Shown: in pieces, positions 34,608-46,976 of the stretch
Position numbering within the stretch: the first letter of the stretch is position 1
How the letters are laid out: each line of letters opens with the position of its first letter
Origin: Chalara sp. BL73
Taxonomy: Eukaryota; Ascomycota; Leotiomycetes; Helotiales
Assembly (NCBI GenBank): GCA_918026815.1
Contig: CAKJVC010000075.1
Location: forward strand, 372,001-436,000
Length of the DNA: 64,000 bases
Direction of reading: 5' to 3'
Notes under the pieces: generated by a model
What the model was told of the DNA's origin: nothing
Seen by the model: only the letters and a program-made list of their open reading frames with translations
Database searches by the model: none
Made by a program: the position numbers and the translations under genes

Positions 34608-36423
34608 AGACGAAACAAGACCGTAGAAACATCCATTCTAAAAACCACTATTTCACCTCAAGCTCGCTCCTTAGAGACTCAGTATTCTTGCATCTATTTT
34701 AACTCCATGCAAAATGGCAAAATGGCAAAATCTCGAAAGGCACCTGTTAAGTCTTCTATAACACCGGGATCAAATAAAAAGGTCAAGTAATGGCTGGTGA
34801 TAAACCGGTGGCTGTACAGGAGGACGTCCGCGCAAATCGCTTGAAAAGGTTAGTTAAGGTGCCTAAATGCTTCCAAACGCTTCCTCCTTCCAGCAAATAA
34901 TAAAATAAACCCTTTCAGATCAGGCAAGCCCACTTCATGGTATACGATCCAGTGGCTAATCCTCGGGAAGTGCAATTAATATGGCATTAGGCTCAATGCT
35001 AGCCATCACGGCTCAATTTATGTGTTTTTGAAAGTCAACGCCTCAAGCATTTTCTCCCATCTTTACTGTTTCTCTGCTTGGTCTCACTCTGGTCCGCTAG
35101 TACAAGTAAAGCATACAAAACAATAGTGTTACATCCAGGCCGCCGAGGATCATCTCATGTACCGTTGAAGAGGGTTGTTCATTTGCGCCACTTGATATGG
35201 AAGATGGCCAGAGGTGACGGAATCTGTGGCCAACATTTGGGCGAGATGGATGTTGGATTCTTTCCTCTTTTCGCTTTTAGTTCCGTTGCTACATCAGTCT
35301 ACTGTCCATTTGCTATGGACGGTCCGAGGAATTAGTCCGCCACTGGTCAGTCATGAAGCAATTTTGATTAATATCTAAAGTGACATTGAAAACCTTTGTT
35401 GAAACGTATAATAGTTGGTGGTTTAGGTTAGGTTCTTGTGATAAAATCCATCCTAATATCAAGCACATGGAACAATACTTGTTTGATATTGATCATACTT
35501 ATGCACTACAAAGTTCAAAAACAATTGACCAACAAATCGTGTGGCTAATTAAAGAAACGAAATAACGAGCGCGATTATTCTCAGAAAAATCTAAGCGAAC
35601 AATATCATAACACCTAGGGCGATTTTCACCGACTCTTCCTCTAAACAATAACTCAATCAGTTCCTTTCTCAGCATCGTGTGTTCTCTCTACCAGCCGGTG
35701 CCCCACTCTCTCAAGTCTAACCACCGACACACTCCCGACCCGATTGTCTATGACATTGTCTTCTTCATCCTATAGCATCGCATTTTCCTGGCTAAGAGAC
35801 TAGATTTGCAGGCTGCAAATCAGAACCAAGTTGCGTGTTGATCGATTTCTGTTTGCGATTTGCTTTTTAATTAGTTTCCATTGCATTTGACTCTACTTAG
35901 CGTTGATTGACATTAGTATTTATATCATGCCATAGACTAAGCAACAGCGTGTTTCAGGCATTGGATTGTCCACAGAAAGCTGCCTGATGGCAGTCAAAAT
36001 ACAAAATTTCTAGGACGTGTGCAAGGCACAAAGTGCTAACCAGTACGCTGGTGTAACCATGAAGAGATAGCCGCATTCCCTTAAAGTCAAATTTCGACAT
36101 AGTAGCACAGGAACTGTTTCCAAGGGAGCTCTATACATATATACTACATGACATTTATCTTCCCGAGCCCTAATACCTACAAAAGCCAATCCATTCTACC
36201 CATAAATCATTCAGAAAGGTCTAATATGTAATGCCTATCCCAAGGAGACGTTTCTGTAAGTGTAGAGATCCACAATATCAGATACCTCAAAACTTGAGTT
36301 GGTGATCACTACCTGAAGCTGTGTGTCACCATGAACTCCGTCATCCGCGCCCTGATCTTTCCCCGGCACAACAATAGCTGACTGTTCCTTCTCAAGCTCG
36401 ACAGTATCCATCCCGCCATTTAG
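34608..36423. other. Intergenic, about 1.8 kb
   Basis: No recognised gene. Frames at 35078-35335 and 35380-35565 have no family resemblance, and the second starts from GTG only. The stretch 36180-36420 is probably the 3' flank of the RTA1-like gene. Confidence 0.45.
34709..34731 (+). repeat. Short tandem repeat GCAAAATG x3
   Basis: Three consecutive copies of an 8-bp unit, the last imperfect. Simple repeat only. Confidence 0.6.
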
Positions 36424-37326
36424 TCACATCCTGTCTCTCAACCCGATATTTGCCTCGCTGGCATTGTCTTCCAACTTGCTCATCCTGAAGCCAGGAGGGA
36501 AAACATTTCCCGCATGAACAATATGGAACATAGCCTGCACCAAAAACATTGGTAAAGCATCAAAAATGTACATATAAACCTCGTGGCTCGCTAAATAACC
36601 TGAATGTCCTTGGCTGAATTCGACGATCCTAAACGCACATCTTAAAATAATAATCACCGCAGCAATGAATAAAAGCTTGAGCAACCCAATCCAAGTGTGT
36701 TTGCCGTGAATAGGTATTGTGTACCGGGCTGGCGAAGAGCGTATGCGTTTGAAAAAGATCAGGGAGACGATTAGGAAGAAGCCAAAGAATAAAAGCTGGA
36801 TGAATAGACCTAAAAGCATAACTTTCTGCCCGGTATTCGTCATGCTAGATTGAGCCATCATTCCACCACCTCCTGCTTGCATGAAGAATGCAAGCACGTC
36901 GCCAACAACGAATACTTTTGTAACTCGGTCAGGGCGGATTATAGATGACTTCGGAGAGTCTACGAAGAGCACGATTCGGCCGTAAATCATGTAAATTGTG
37001 GCAGCGTAAAGAGAAGGTGGCAAGATAATAAATAATGATTGTGCAACGTAGGGCATCATTTCGGCCGGAGACTTGGCAGAAAAGTATCTTGCGACGTAAC
37101 CCAGGGTCATCACTACAAATATTAGCAAAGACAGCATAATGATTAAGAAATGGAACTACTTACTGACTGCACCAACAACTAGAGGCGTGTAAAACCAAGT
37201 TTTCTTTCGCAGCATCTGAAAAATGTGATAAATTGCACTGCCACCAAAGAGAATGGCTGCTGCAATACAGGCTGTGCTGTTTGGCTTGTAAGCGTAAATT
37301 CCATTGTCGTCTTCGGTTCCGGCCAT
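36424..37326 (-). CDS. RTA1-like seven-TM membrane protein
   Basis: Start ATG 37326 with MAGTEDDNGIYAYKPNSTA and TM1, a first exon of about 55 residues. A GT-AG intron leads to the long second exon with GYVARYFSAKSP, LFIILPPSLYAATIYMIYGR, RVTKVFVVGDVLAFFMQAGGGGM, ILRCAFRIVEFSQGHSGYLASHEVYMY and FDALPMFLVQAMFHIVHAG. These are hallmark segments of the RTA1 (lipid-translocating exporter) family, tied in yeasts to resistance against toxic lipids such as 7-aminocholesterol. About 290 residues and seven hydrophobic spans. It looks intact. Confidence 0.88.
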
Positions 37327-40300
37327 GGCTTAAGATTGCACCTCCAAAATCCGGATCCTCAGAATGCGCCGAAGGCTAAAGATTCGAAACAGCTGAGACG
37401 ATGAAGAAATGAGGAAGAGGCCGCAGGCGTAAAGTTTAAAGTGTGTGACAGGTGTTGGCTTTTTTTCAGAGACTGCTAACGACAGAATCGATTCGTGAGG
37501 CACGTCTATTGCAAAAAGAATGTGGTTATACACAAGATTAAATTCTCCATCTGGAACTGGAGCATTAAAGAAGAAAAATGTCGCCTTAAAGCCTAGGTGA
37601 ATATATCCAAGCCTGAAACGCGCGTCAGTCACGTCTAAATATATCGTAGAGTAGCAATAACCCTATTCTTGACCAGTGTACACTCTCTGCTTCGCTTTCA
37701 AGCTCGTATGGCGTATCTTTCTTTCCTAAAGCTGTAATTTGGCCGCGATCCACATTCAGGGCATTCTCCCAATAATTTTATTGGGCAATGCCGCGCTTGG
37801 CCTGGTCCGAGTTTATTGACAAGCGTCTCCCGGTGGGGCAGATTAAATTTAACGCCCACCGATATCATGCGTATTCGCATACGGCGTATAATATCGCATA
37901 GAATACAGTGTGGAGTTAGAAGATATGAAACAAGGTTATAGTCTATCTCGCCGCGATAACCTTTCCGCGCCACTTTAGGTCTATCTCCAATCGCAAAAAT
38001 CAATTATTGAAAGAGTTAGTCCGCATATAAGGCAACTGCATAGCCTCGCAACGCGCTCCCAATTAATCAAAATATCTTGTCGGAGTTAACCACCCGAGCT
38101 CAATTCCAAGTGCTCTGAAATATTTGAGTCGTAACTAATTTTGGTTTATCTCTGGCCTCGCAATGTCGTATCCATTTTCTCGGAACATATATTGGGAATG
38201 TCAACGAAGGTTCCTAATATGATCCGGGATATTTTGCAGTAAGAAGGTACCACCATCTTTAATGATCCAGAACCCGCGGCTCTGGAGTAGCAATACAGCG
38301 TAACATGCTATTATAGCTAAAGCCCCTGGTCTCTTTCGCTGAAGTAGATCTGTAAAATCTGAATCTAGGCACCGTTCTGATTGAGATTTGCTAAAGAAAG
38401 TATCTCTCACGAATCAGAAAACGTCAAAATATGACAATATACTTCTGGCTAGCTAGTCTCTTGGACTTAGGGATGTTCAAACCTGATTTTTCGCAAAAGG
38501 ATGTCTTATCGATGTGCCTTGACTTTTCATGAGCTTCAGCTCAATTTCTTTAGAGGGGTGAGATACCATGCGGTTTCGAAGACTATCTTATGGTAATTGG
38601 GTTCATATTTGCTATTTTTGCAACAATTTACAATGTATAACATCCGTTACCTACAATTTCTCTGCTCCTTAGGCTCAGGAGGGGCGAAGCTTCATCTGCT
38701 GTCCTGCTGTTACATCGGCGCAGTGGTGGATTCATAAATCCCTTACAAATCGCTAGGGTGAATAAACTGAACTGTGTAGGAGGTAAAGGTAGAGTGCCAA
38801 AAAGGAGCACGGATGCCTAGAAACGATGAGAAGAGAAAGACTGCCGTGGTGCTCTGGGCGTTGTTGTTCGTCGTTTAGCTCTTGGGAACTAAGAGCATCG
38901 TTCTGCAGCTCTGCTGAACGGCAACGTTAAATGCTTTTTGATCTGGCCGTAGAATACTCAGATCAACGCAGCAATTGCCAGTATCTAATCCACCAGGGAA
39001 GGCGAGCTGGACTACCATTTGGAAATTGCATCAGAGCGTGTGGGGTCGAATTACCACTGCAGGAACAACAATGCTAGCCATAGAATAATTCTAGCCATGT
39101 TGAAAATGCCGAATAGCGGCGTGATATTTGCAGGAATGGTCTGTCCTTATACATTTTAGACATGCAGGCAGACTTTCGTTGCACTGTTTGGCGCACCTGA
39201 AAGATACAAGAAATCAAAGTCCTTCTCGATTTCATCATGTATCAACACTTATGATACACGAACAATAAGAGAAATCAGAGGGATGGTGACTCTGAATGTG
39301 AATCTTAAATGTTTCCATATAACTTCGACTGCGGCACTCGAACTTCCAGCTGATTTAGCGGACCTCGAAGTGGTGTATGAGAGACTTCTCAAAATTGTAG
39401 GCCAGGATGTATTATTGTTTGTGCGGCACTCTGGTACGCGTTGCACATGGCCTTTGTGACTACAGCTTCGTATTCATCGTACTTAGGACCAATATAGGAT
39501 ATACCGTGATAGAATGTATGCCAGGGAAGAAACTGCTTAAGCCAAGGAGCTAGCGGAATATATTCGGTGGACGGCTCTTGGCAATCTACTAAGCGCGATT
39601 AGGCGATCCTTCGTATTTCGTATTCTATGAAAATAGGCGGCCCGTTTCATCACGAATACGCCTTGGCACACCCATGCAATACGACCCCTTTTTTTTTGGC
39701 GAAAACAATTGAAAACAATAAAGCCATGACAGTGAATGCAAGGATGCCCCCCATCACGAACAATTTATCAGCCATTTCCTTTGCATGATCACGTGCACTC
39801 CATTGTCGGTCATGAGAATGATTCGAACCAAGTATTATTGTACATACTTGCTGCAAATAATGTTTGTGCTACAAGAGGCAGGACGGATTGTATAACGCAT
39901 GTACCAACAGTCCCCTTCGGGGTTTGTGATGCAGAGTATGAGCGTCTAGCTTAACCGACAATCTCGACTTTTGGGAGCCAGAAAGCCTTGTTAACTTAGG
40001 CTATCTAGTACTTACAAAAACCTCTAATTTTAAGAGGTATGGGAGAACGTGCTCGACCCGGTAAAATTTCCAGCAATGAACTGCCGCTACGACCGCAAAT
40101 AAGGCAGAGGGAACGATGGCAACAGGTATAGAAACATAACGATATAAATGGTCTGCAAGAGTATGGTGTCTGTGCTAGCTGCATCTTAAGATTTTTGTGG
40201 TTGCTCAGATTATGCTGGTATCAGCTTTGAGCACAAGATTTTATCAAAAACTTAGTCTAGAAAATAACTATAGCATAGCATCACCACCAACTTAATCAAA

Positions 40301-40534
40301 TGTCGATATGAGAAATAAACAAAGCTCTGCAGTATCTCCTACAATGCAACCTTCTAATCATGGCTACTATTTTAGAACAAAAATTCAATGATCGCAAGTG
40401 CAATAGACCTGGGCTAGCTATATGGGAACTATAAATCTTTGCCATTCCCTTCAGTCACCATCGAGTGAGCGCTTGAAAAATCCTGCGTACCAGAAAGTAA
40501 GCGTTAAATACAGAATCGGTCAACTGGAAAAATC
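37327..40534. other. Gene-poor, AT-rich 3.2 kb with relics
   Basis: Besides the transcription-factor relic listed separately I see no gene. Short frames at 37330-37632, 37698-38003, 39249-39446 and 39650-39856 have no recognisable domain; the last contains one hydrophobic span (MADKLFVMGGILAFTVMALL). The stretch 40020-40500 is stop-dense. It is probably a graveyard of decayed sequence. Confidence 0.5.
38201..38410 (-). pseudogene. Fungal transcription factor C-terminal remnant
   Basis: The minus frame has KRPGALAIIACYAVLLLQ and GFWIIKDGGTFLL, which resemble the conserved C-terminal helices of Zn2Cys6 regulators (RRPGALVVLAYYAVLLH, then W..GxxG.FLI). Nothing upstream on either side restores a DNA-binding or middle domain, so it is a relic. 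Confidence 0.45.
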
Positions 40535-43426
40535 TTAAATCCATTCTTTATCGCCTCTCGATATGAGTTGGTCAAACTTCCGAATAATGTAGTGACGATT
40601 GAGGTGGCCATTAATCGCGTGTTCCATCTGATATCTCCCTTCTTCAATCCTTCTCTCAATAACAAACTTTCTGGTCCCTGCATGATGACTTGCATAGATA
40701 CTTTTGCAAACTCCTTGGCCTGTATAAGCTAGGAGGCCAAGGCCCGCTGGGATTCCAGTCAGTAAATTTATGGCGCTTACTAACATCCACTTACCAGCTC
40801 CAGTCTTGGCTAGAAACCCTAATGACCCTTTTCCAACGCCTTTGACCACTCCTAATGCACCTTCCTTCTTCCCACCTTTGTATGGCTCAATAGCGATATC
40901 GGATAGGCCTCCTACGATACCATAAACGAATGACTTCCCAGCAACTATTGTGCCACTTTTGAAGTCGGTAATCTTGCCACGTTCTCGGACCTCGCCACCA
41001 TATAATTTTGGTACCGCGTATAAACCGTCTGTGACAGCAAGAGGCACGTCAACGAATATGCTTTTATACGGTCTCCCAATTGCATTGCCAAGACTTTTAG
41101 CAGATGCAGCAGCCATCACACCAGCCGTCTGAGCACCAGTTCTCGGCGAATTAACGTTCCCCCGAGGACCATAGACAGTCTCGACCGGTTGTTGAGTATT
41201 ACCATTCGCGTCAGAGTTCGGCGTGGTTGCTCTAGAGCCCGGATAGTATATTTTTGGCGGCTTTGACTGCTTATACTCGTCAAGCGGCTTGGTAACGATG
41301 CCCGCGGTATCAGACATGAAATTGAAGAACATTTCCAAGGATGCAGATGTTGCCGCAGTCAGAGGGTCCCATTGTCGAGCTTCAATGACGATAGGTGCGG
41401 GTTCATGACTGAATACGTGGCTACAATTAGTTATCTATTTAAGGCAACTTGGATGTGCACTCGGATAGCATCAAGATCCGTAGACTTACTATTGAAGCTT
41501 ATGCAGATCTACCTTTAAATGGCTGGACAATACTTGTGCTGCAAGTCTGGATAACTTCACTCCATGTTTGCCATTCTTATAGAGCCAAGTTGCTGATTGC
41601 CCTTGTAAGATATCGCACTGCAGATCCTGCTGCGGAAGTGCCTTATGAAAAGACTCCACCGCAGTCTTGACTCCTGATTCGGCTCGCATTTTCACTGCTA
41701 CCTCCGTAGCTGCAACCATAGCATTTGGAGTCAGAGAAAAGTGAATTGCTTCAGCAATCTTTTGACTGGTTAGATTTTTGTATGGGATTGGCTGTGGCCC
41801 GGCACCTGCAGCGGCGACCATGTTTCCCCAGAAAGTTTGGCTATCATGCAGGTATTAGTAACGTCTCACCATTCCAGGCATCGAAAATCGTACTCCCCAA
41901 AGAAAGGCACTATAACCGTAGGTCTAGCATTGAGCAGCCCACAAGCTGTGGTTCCGGCGCCACCATGATGAATCACTGCTGCCACATGCTGAAAGAGCCA
42001 CTCATGTGGGCAGTCTTCGAGGTAGAATACCCTTTCTCCACTCTGATTTGCTCCACCTAGCTTACTCCACCCGCGCGAGATGACCGCTCTAATATTTGTT
42101 AATTGGATTGCCTCTAGAATCATAGCCGTCATCTTATCCGGGTCGTCAATCACAATACTTCCAAAACCGATGTATACTGGCGGAGGTCCTTTACTGAGAA
42201 ACTGGCTGAGATCTGCGGGGGGGTCAAAAGTTGGGGCCTCCCTGAAAAAGAAGCCACAGACATCTAAGGGGTCCTTTGTTAGCTTTTGATCACCAAATAT
42301 ACAAGTACAACTCGCCTATGTGCGCTGGCCAGTCTCTGGGCTTGGGAACCAACGCTGGAGACCAGCAGTAGGTGAACGGGACTCGGAGTGTTTCTGCTAA
42401 CAAAGGTCCCTCTGTTGCTGGAATAGGTTCAAGGTCTAGAGACTTCCTCCATTTGTTTACAATATCCCCTAATCTTTTAATACTTAATTATCGCGGCAAT
42501 ATCTTCAGGTTGTGGACGTACCCTTGCCAAGTCAAGAATTCGACCACCATATACGACAAGTAATTTGAGTTTCCGCTATTAGTGTCAGTATCTTTGCTTG
42601 AAGATTTCAAGTTTGCCAGTGGATGTGGAAAGCTTCTGGTGCAGGACCATGGCATTGTGAACATGATGTGGACCTGCGAGACAATCATGAATAAGCACGA
42701 CCTTAAAGGCTCTCCGGGCAGAATATCCTATCTTACAGGGCACCCGAGGGCTTGGGCACAATGAATAGGTGCAAAGCTTGGCGGATTTCCAATGATTGCA
42801 TCTGCTGTGAATGGAATGTGTGTCTCCAAGTCTGCCTCGACGCAGGATTTCCAGAATCCTTCAAGCATGGAAACTATCATTTTCCGTTTCGATTGAATAT
42901 CACCCGCCTTTAAACTGTCCATACTAGGTATAAGGCCAGGATTCTTGACCATATAAGCCATAAGTTCGGCCGGATCACCGCCAACGGGATAGAACTCGAG
43001 GCCGTGCTGTCGTACAAAGCTCTCAAAGACATTATGCGTTGCCAGACGCACACGATGCCCATGCTTCTGGAGTTCATTCCCAATAGCAATGAAAGGCTGT
43101 ACGTCCCCTCGACTTCCTATTATTTGAATAACAATGTTGAGCTTGGCGGTTGTGATCGGTACTTTTTCATACTTAGGTGGCGGCGTTGGTGGTCGATTGG
43201 CATCGAAGGTTGGAGACGGTATCAACTGGGAGAGGACACGACTGAGTCTAGAGTCTAGATCAACGTCTATGCGACCGTTTTCTATACTAAATAAGTATCT
43301 AAGAAGTAAAATGCATGAGTGGACATTTCTACCTGTAATATGAACTGCTTCCGCTATGAATGACCCATATCCGCCTTCCAGCTTCTTATCGGTAGGCTGC
43401 TCAATATTGGTGATGCTTGGAGACAT
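40535..43426 (-). CDS. UDP-glycosyltransferase, sterol 3-beta-glucosyltransferase type (GT28/GT1-like)
   Basis: Start ATG 43426 ([15 protein letters not shown]). The N-terminal Rossmann domain has [35 protein letters not shown] and [12 protein letters not shown]. Then come [30 protein letters not shown] and the donor-sugar-binding signature [13 protein letters not shown] plus [15 protein letters not shown] (near 41830-41960). A C-terminal extension of about 270 residues (Gly/Ala-rich helices) is typical of fungal homologues. It lacks the PH/GRAM part of Atg26. Six introns; the one at 42264-42315 starts GCGAGT and ends TTAG, an apparent GC-AG intron giving HI-DVCGFFF in frame; the others are GT-AG with TACTAAT/CTAAC branch sites. 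It likely adds glucose to a sterol or other lipophilic acceptor. Intact. Its 5' end faces that of the FAD oxidase. Confidence 0.9.
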
Positions 43427-44126
43427 GTTCAAAATCTTTTCAATCTCTCAAACTTTGAATAAACATGGAATGGAAAGAAGTTGTCCTAATAAACTGTAGT
43501 CACTTGGCAGACGACGTTTCAGTTGGAAACGACGGTGGGCATTCAGTAGCGCCACACAGTCACGTTATCAGCGTGTGCCTCCCGTATTGAATGTATTCGC
43601 TTCACGCATTCGCAAACTAAAAAAACCCTAATTAAGATTTTTGCAAAGTTTATTCCTTATCGTCCGCATGTGTGATCAGTGCATTAAAACCGCTTTACAG
43701 GGGACTGCTTGTAAGTTTAACAGACAAGGAGAACAATCAAAGATGCGATATTTAAAGAACCCAGGGGATCAATGAAGTTGAGTACAATTATGCCATACTA
43801 AGCATAAGTCAATATTTTACTCTAGGATAATGTCTCGGATAACGTCTCAGGTGTCTACCCGTATTTACTATGTGATCGTATTTAGCAAGTCCTACTTCAG
43901 CTGCGACCACCTGGCAACGTAATTTCGGACAAACTTTTAAGGGCCAAAATAAAAAGTTACTATTATCAAATAACTGTTCGTCAGATAGCATGGCGCAGCC
44001 TGAAGCATGCGGAAATTGTTGTAGATAAAGAAAGCTACAGCACGCTTTAGCTTTGAGACCAATCAGTACATTCTCTTTTCTGCCTTACCGTTTCAACGAA
44101 AGCTCCTGCATCGCTCAGCAACAGTA
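43427..44126. other. Divergent intergenic between glycosyltransferase and FAD oxidase
   Basis: A 700-bp shared upstream region with no open frame of note. It could be a bidirectional promoter; no defined regulatory motif is claimed. Confidence 0.5.
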
Positions 44127-45984
44127 ATGGTTAGCTCTAGCGTGCTTTCTTCTATCACCTTTTTTGCTTTCGCAGCAACCACGTTAGCTGCGCACGGGCC
44201 AGTGTGCAAAACAACACCACTGGATCTGACATGGCCGTCAATTGAGGATTGGGCGGCGCTTAATGCTTCTATCAATGGCGTACTAATCAAGACTGCCCCT
44301 GTAGCATCTTCCTGTTATCCAGGAAACCCTTTCAATTCACAGCTATCCTGTAACACTGTTGCCACTAATTGGACCTCGTCCTCATTTCACGCTACTATTC
44401 CAGAGTCAATTGATTATCCAATTTTTGCGAATAACTCTTGTCTACCTCAAGATGCTGCAGGATACTACGAAGGCAGAGGGTGCGAGATTGGTGGAATGCC
44501 GCAGTATACCATCAACGCTACGACCGAAGAACAAATCGCTACTTCTATGTCATGGGCTGCAGCGCGAAATATCCGCATCACTGTTAAGGGAACGGGACAC
44601 GAGATGAACGGAAGGCATGTCCAACTACCTCTTAGGCACAAGACACTTTGGTACATGATATTGACTTGTCTTATTCTTTAGATCTAGCGGCGCTTACTCA
44701 CTGCTTGTCTGGATGAGAAATTTCCAAACGATACAATTCGACTCCACATGGTCATTGCTAAATTCCACGACGACCGAGAACGCTGTTATCGTGGGAAGTG
44801 GCACGAATTGGAATTCTGTCTACATGGCAGCTTCAAAGGTTGGGAGAATCACAGTCGGAGGTGGAGCTAAGAGCGTCGGCCTTGGCGGATTCATTCAAGG
44901 AGGCGGCCATGGACCTCTGTCGAGCCACTATGGACTAGCTGCTGACCAAATTCTCCAAGCAACTGTGGTGACCACCGAGGGCAAGACATTAGTCGTTAAT
45001 TCTCAGCAACACCAGGACCTACTTTTCGCTATTCGTGGTGGTGGTGCCGGTCAATATGGTGTCGTCACTAAATACGTACTAAAGACTTACCCAGTGCCAG
45101 ATACCATGGTTGCTGGCACCCTTAGCATGTCTGCAAATGGCACGGATAATGCTACTATTGATGCTACCTGGAGAGCATTTGCTGTCTTAGCCGCTAGCCT
45201 ACCCGATATGATGGACGCAGGACTAGCTGGTTCACTGACAGTCACCACAACTAGCGGCAAAGTCAAGGTTGTCCAGTCACTTTTTGGTTATAATATCACA
45301 TCTGATGGAATGAAAGCCCTCGTTAAGCCCATTATTACCAGAATGAAAGCGGTAGGGAACTCGACATCAGTCTCAGTCGAACTCGCGGACGTCGAACCTT
45401 TCGAAACCTGGCCAACTTTCTTTGAGCGCATTAAGCAGGTGGACAATGTTGCCGGTGGTGGCAGCACCATGTCTAGTCGACTGATCGGCCGTACTCACCT
45501 AAATATATCCTCTACCCAACTGATCAGTAATTTTAAGAAGGCCCTCGTGACCGAAGCATCTAACAGCACAGGAGGTTATATGATTATTGGTATGCAGGGA
45601 GGTCTCGGCCCCGCCAACGTCCCACATGAGATGCGAGGAGCTCTACACTCTAGCTGGCGGACAGCTTACCTTCATATTATATCTCTTGGTGCATCTATCA
45701 ACGCCACTGCCGATTCTCAAACAGCCTTAGCGTCTGCCGCGAAATGGCTAGATGAAGTAAAGGAACCTGTCTGGAGGTCATGGGCTCCAGAGATGGGATC
45801 TTACATGAACGAGGGCAATCCTTTCAATACCGAGTTCAAGCATGATTACTACGGCGATAATTATGATCGGCTCGTCAGTATCAAATTGAAGTATGATCCG
45901 ACAGAGAGCCTGTTTGTCCTTACTGGCGTCAATAGCGACAAGTGGGATTATAATTTAAACTCCGGGAAGCTATGCCGAGTATAA
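44127..45984 (+). CDS. Secreted FAD-dependent oxidase, berberine-bridge type
   Basis: Signal peptide MVSSSVLSSITFFAFAATTL, then a Cys-containing N-terminal region (SSCYPGNPF, CEIGGMPQYTINA) like isoamyl-alcohol-oxidase-related proteins. The FAD-binding domain shows GTGHEMNGRSSGAYSLLVW with the His that usually carries FAD, then VGLGGFIQGGGHGPL, DQILQATVVTTEG and LLFAIRGGGAGQYGVVT. The C-terminal BBE segment has YDPTESLFV and ends GKLCRV. The Cys of the second FAD link in bicovalent enzymes is absent (GAKSVG), so single covalent attachment is expected. Two exons, 44127-44614 and 44682-45984, about 596 residues; the intron starts GCATGT and ends TTTAG (GC-AG) and restores GRSS exactly. Many possible Asn glycosylation sites. 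Substrate unknown. Confidence 0.9.
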
Positions 45985-46079
45985 ACGCTATTATAGTAAT
46001 ACGCGATGGGAGGGAATACGTGTATTTTAGAAGGTTTATTTTTCGCCTTTGTATTATAGAAATTTTTGACGAAGATTGC

Positions 46080-46510
46080 TCAACCACAGAGATGACGACT
46101 ACAACTTACTCAACACTATCTAGAAAAGCTCAACTCTTTGTAGCAGGACTGGGTAGATGGTAAGCCCTTCTTATTACTTGGTAAGGAGCTTTAAACTTCC
46201 TTTATGAGATTTGTAAGATATACGGAATGCGCCGGCAATATTTAGCTGATATGGGGATTAATACGGTCCTTGGACCCGTTGCATGGGAGGATGACGAGCC
46301 TAAGGAAGGGAAATTCGATTACAGCGGGCTTGAATCAATACTCTTGAGTGCAGGGGTTCTTAAATATATCGAAGATCATGCTTTGCGCAAAGATGTCACT
46401 CCGTCTTGGGAGAAGCTATTTGGAAGCTCGAAGCAGAGCGTGATCCTACTTCAATATTTGGCTTCTTTTTCGACGAGCTTGGAGTCAATGTCGATGGTAT
46501 CATAGCGTTA
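46080..46510 (+). pseudogene. Glycoside hydrolase (beta-galactosidase-like TIM barrel) fragment
   Basis: The frame from 46227 reads MGINTVLGPVAWEDDEPKEG then FDYSGLESIL, matching the start of the catalytic barrel in GH35/GH42-like fungal beta-galactosidases (NTVLGPVxWExxEPxEGxFDF). The following catalytic barrel is missing. The frame jumps to YIEDHALRKDVTPSWEKLFG and then, in another frame, DPTSIFGFFFDEL. This looks like an internally deleted relic. The tail 46511-46976 holds nothing certain. Confidence 0.45.
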
Positions 46511-46976
46511 GTTTCCTTGACTTAATATAAAACCTGTCCGCTCCTTAATTCCGCTGCACTAGTTGATCAACTACTCGATGTAAAGACTATAACGTATCAA
46601 TTAGTGGTGGCGGATTGAGAAACAATTGGAAAAGTTTCAGGAGGGCCTGGTGCAAATATTGTAATGATCCCCTGGCGGAGAACGCAGACGGGAACGCACG
46701 GGTACTAAGTGCCATTCATCGAGTGTCCCGGTAAAGAAGTATATGTTTTGTTTGAGAATACGATGGTTACGATGACGCTACCTACCTATACGGGGTAATA
46801 CAAACGCACATGCCAAGCGCCAAGCGCTAAGTGTTACATGCCAAACCCACCACAGTTTTACGTAGGAATACATTTCATGCTCTCCCATATGCACGACACG
46901 GTCTTGATAAGAACCTAGTTCGGCAATACGTGAATACTTTGCAATTTTGCTAGAATAGCTAGATAGCTGCAACGAC

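Noticed and set aside
39650..39856. Minus frame with one membrane-like segment
   Set aside because: Too short, no homology, and lies in a degraded region; could be chance.
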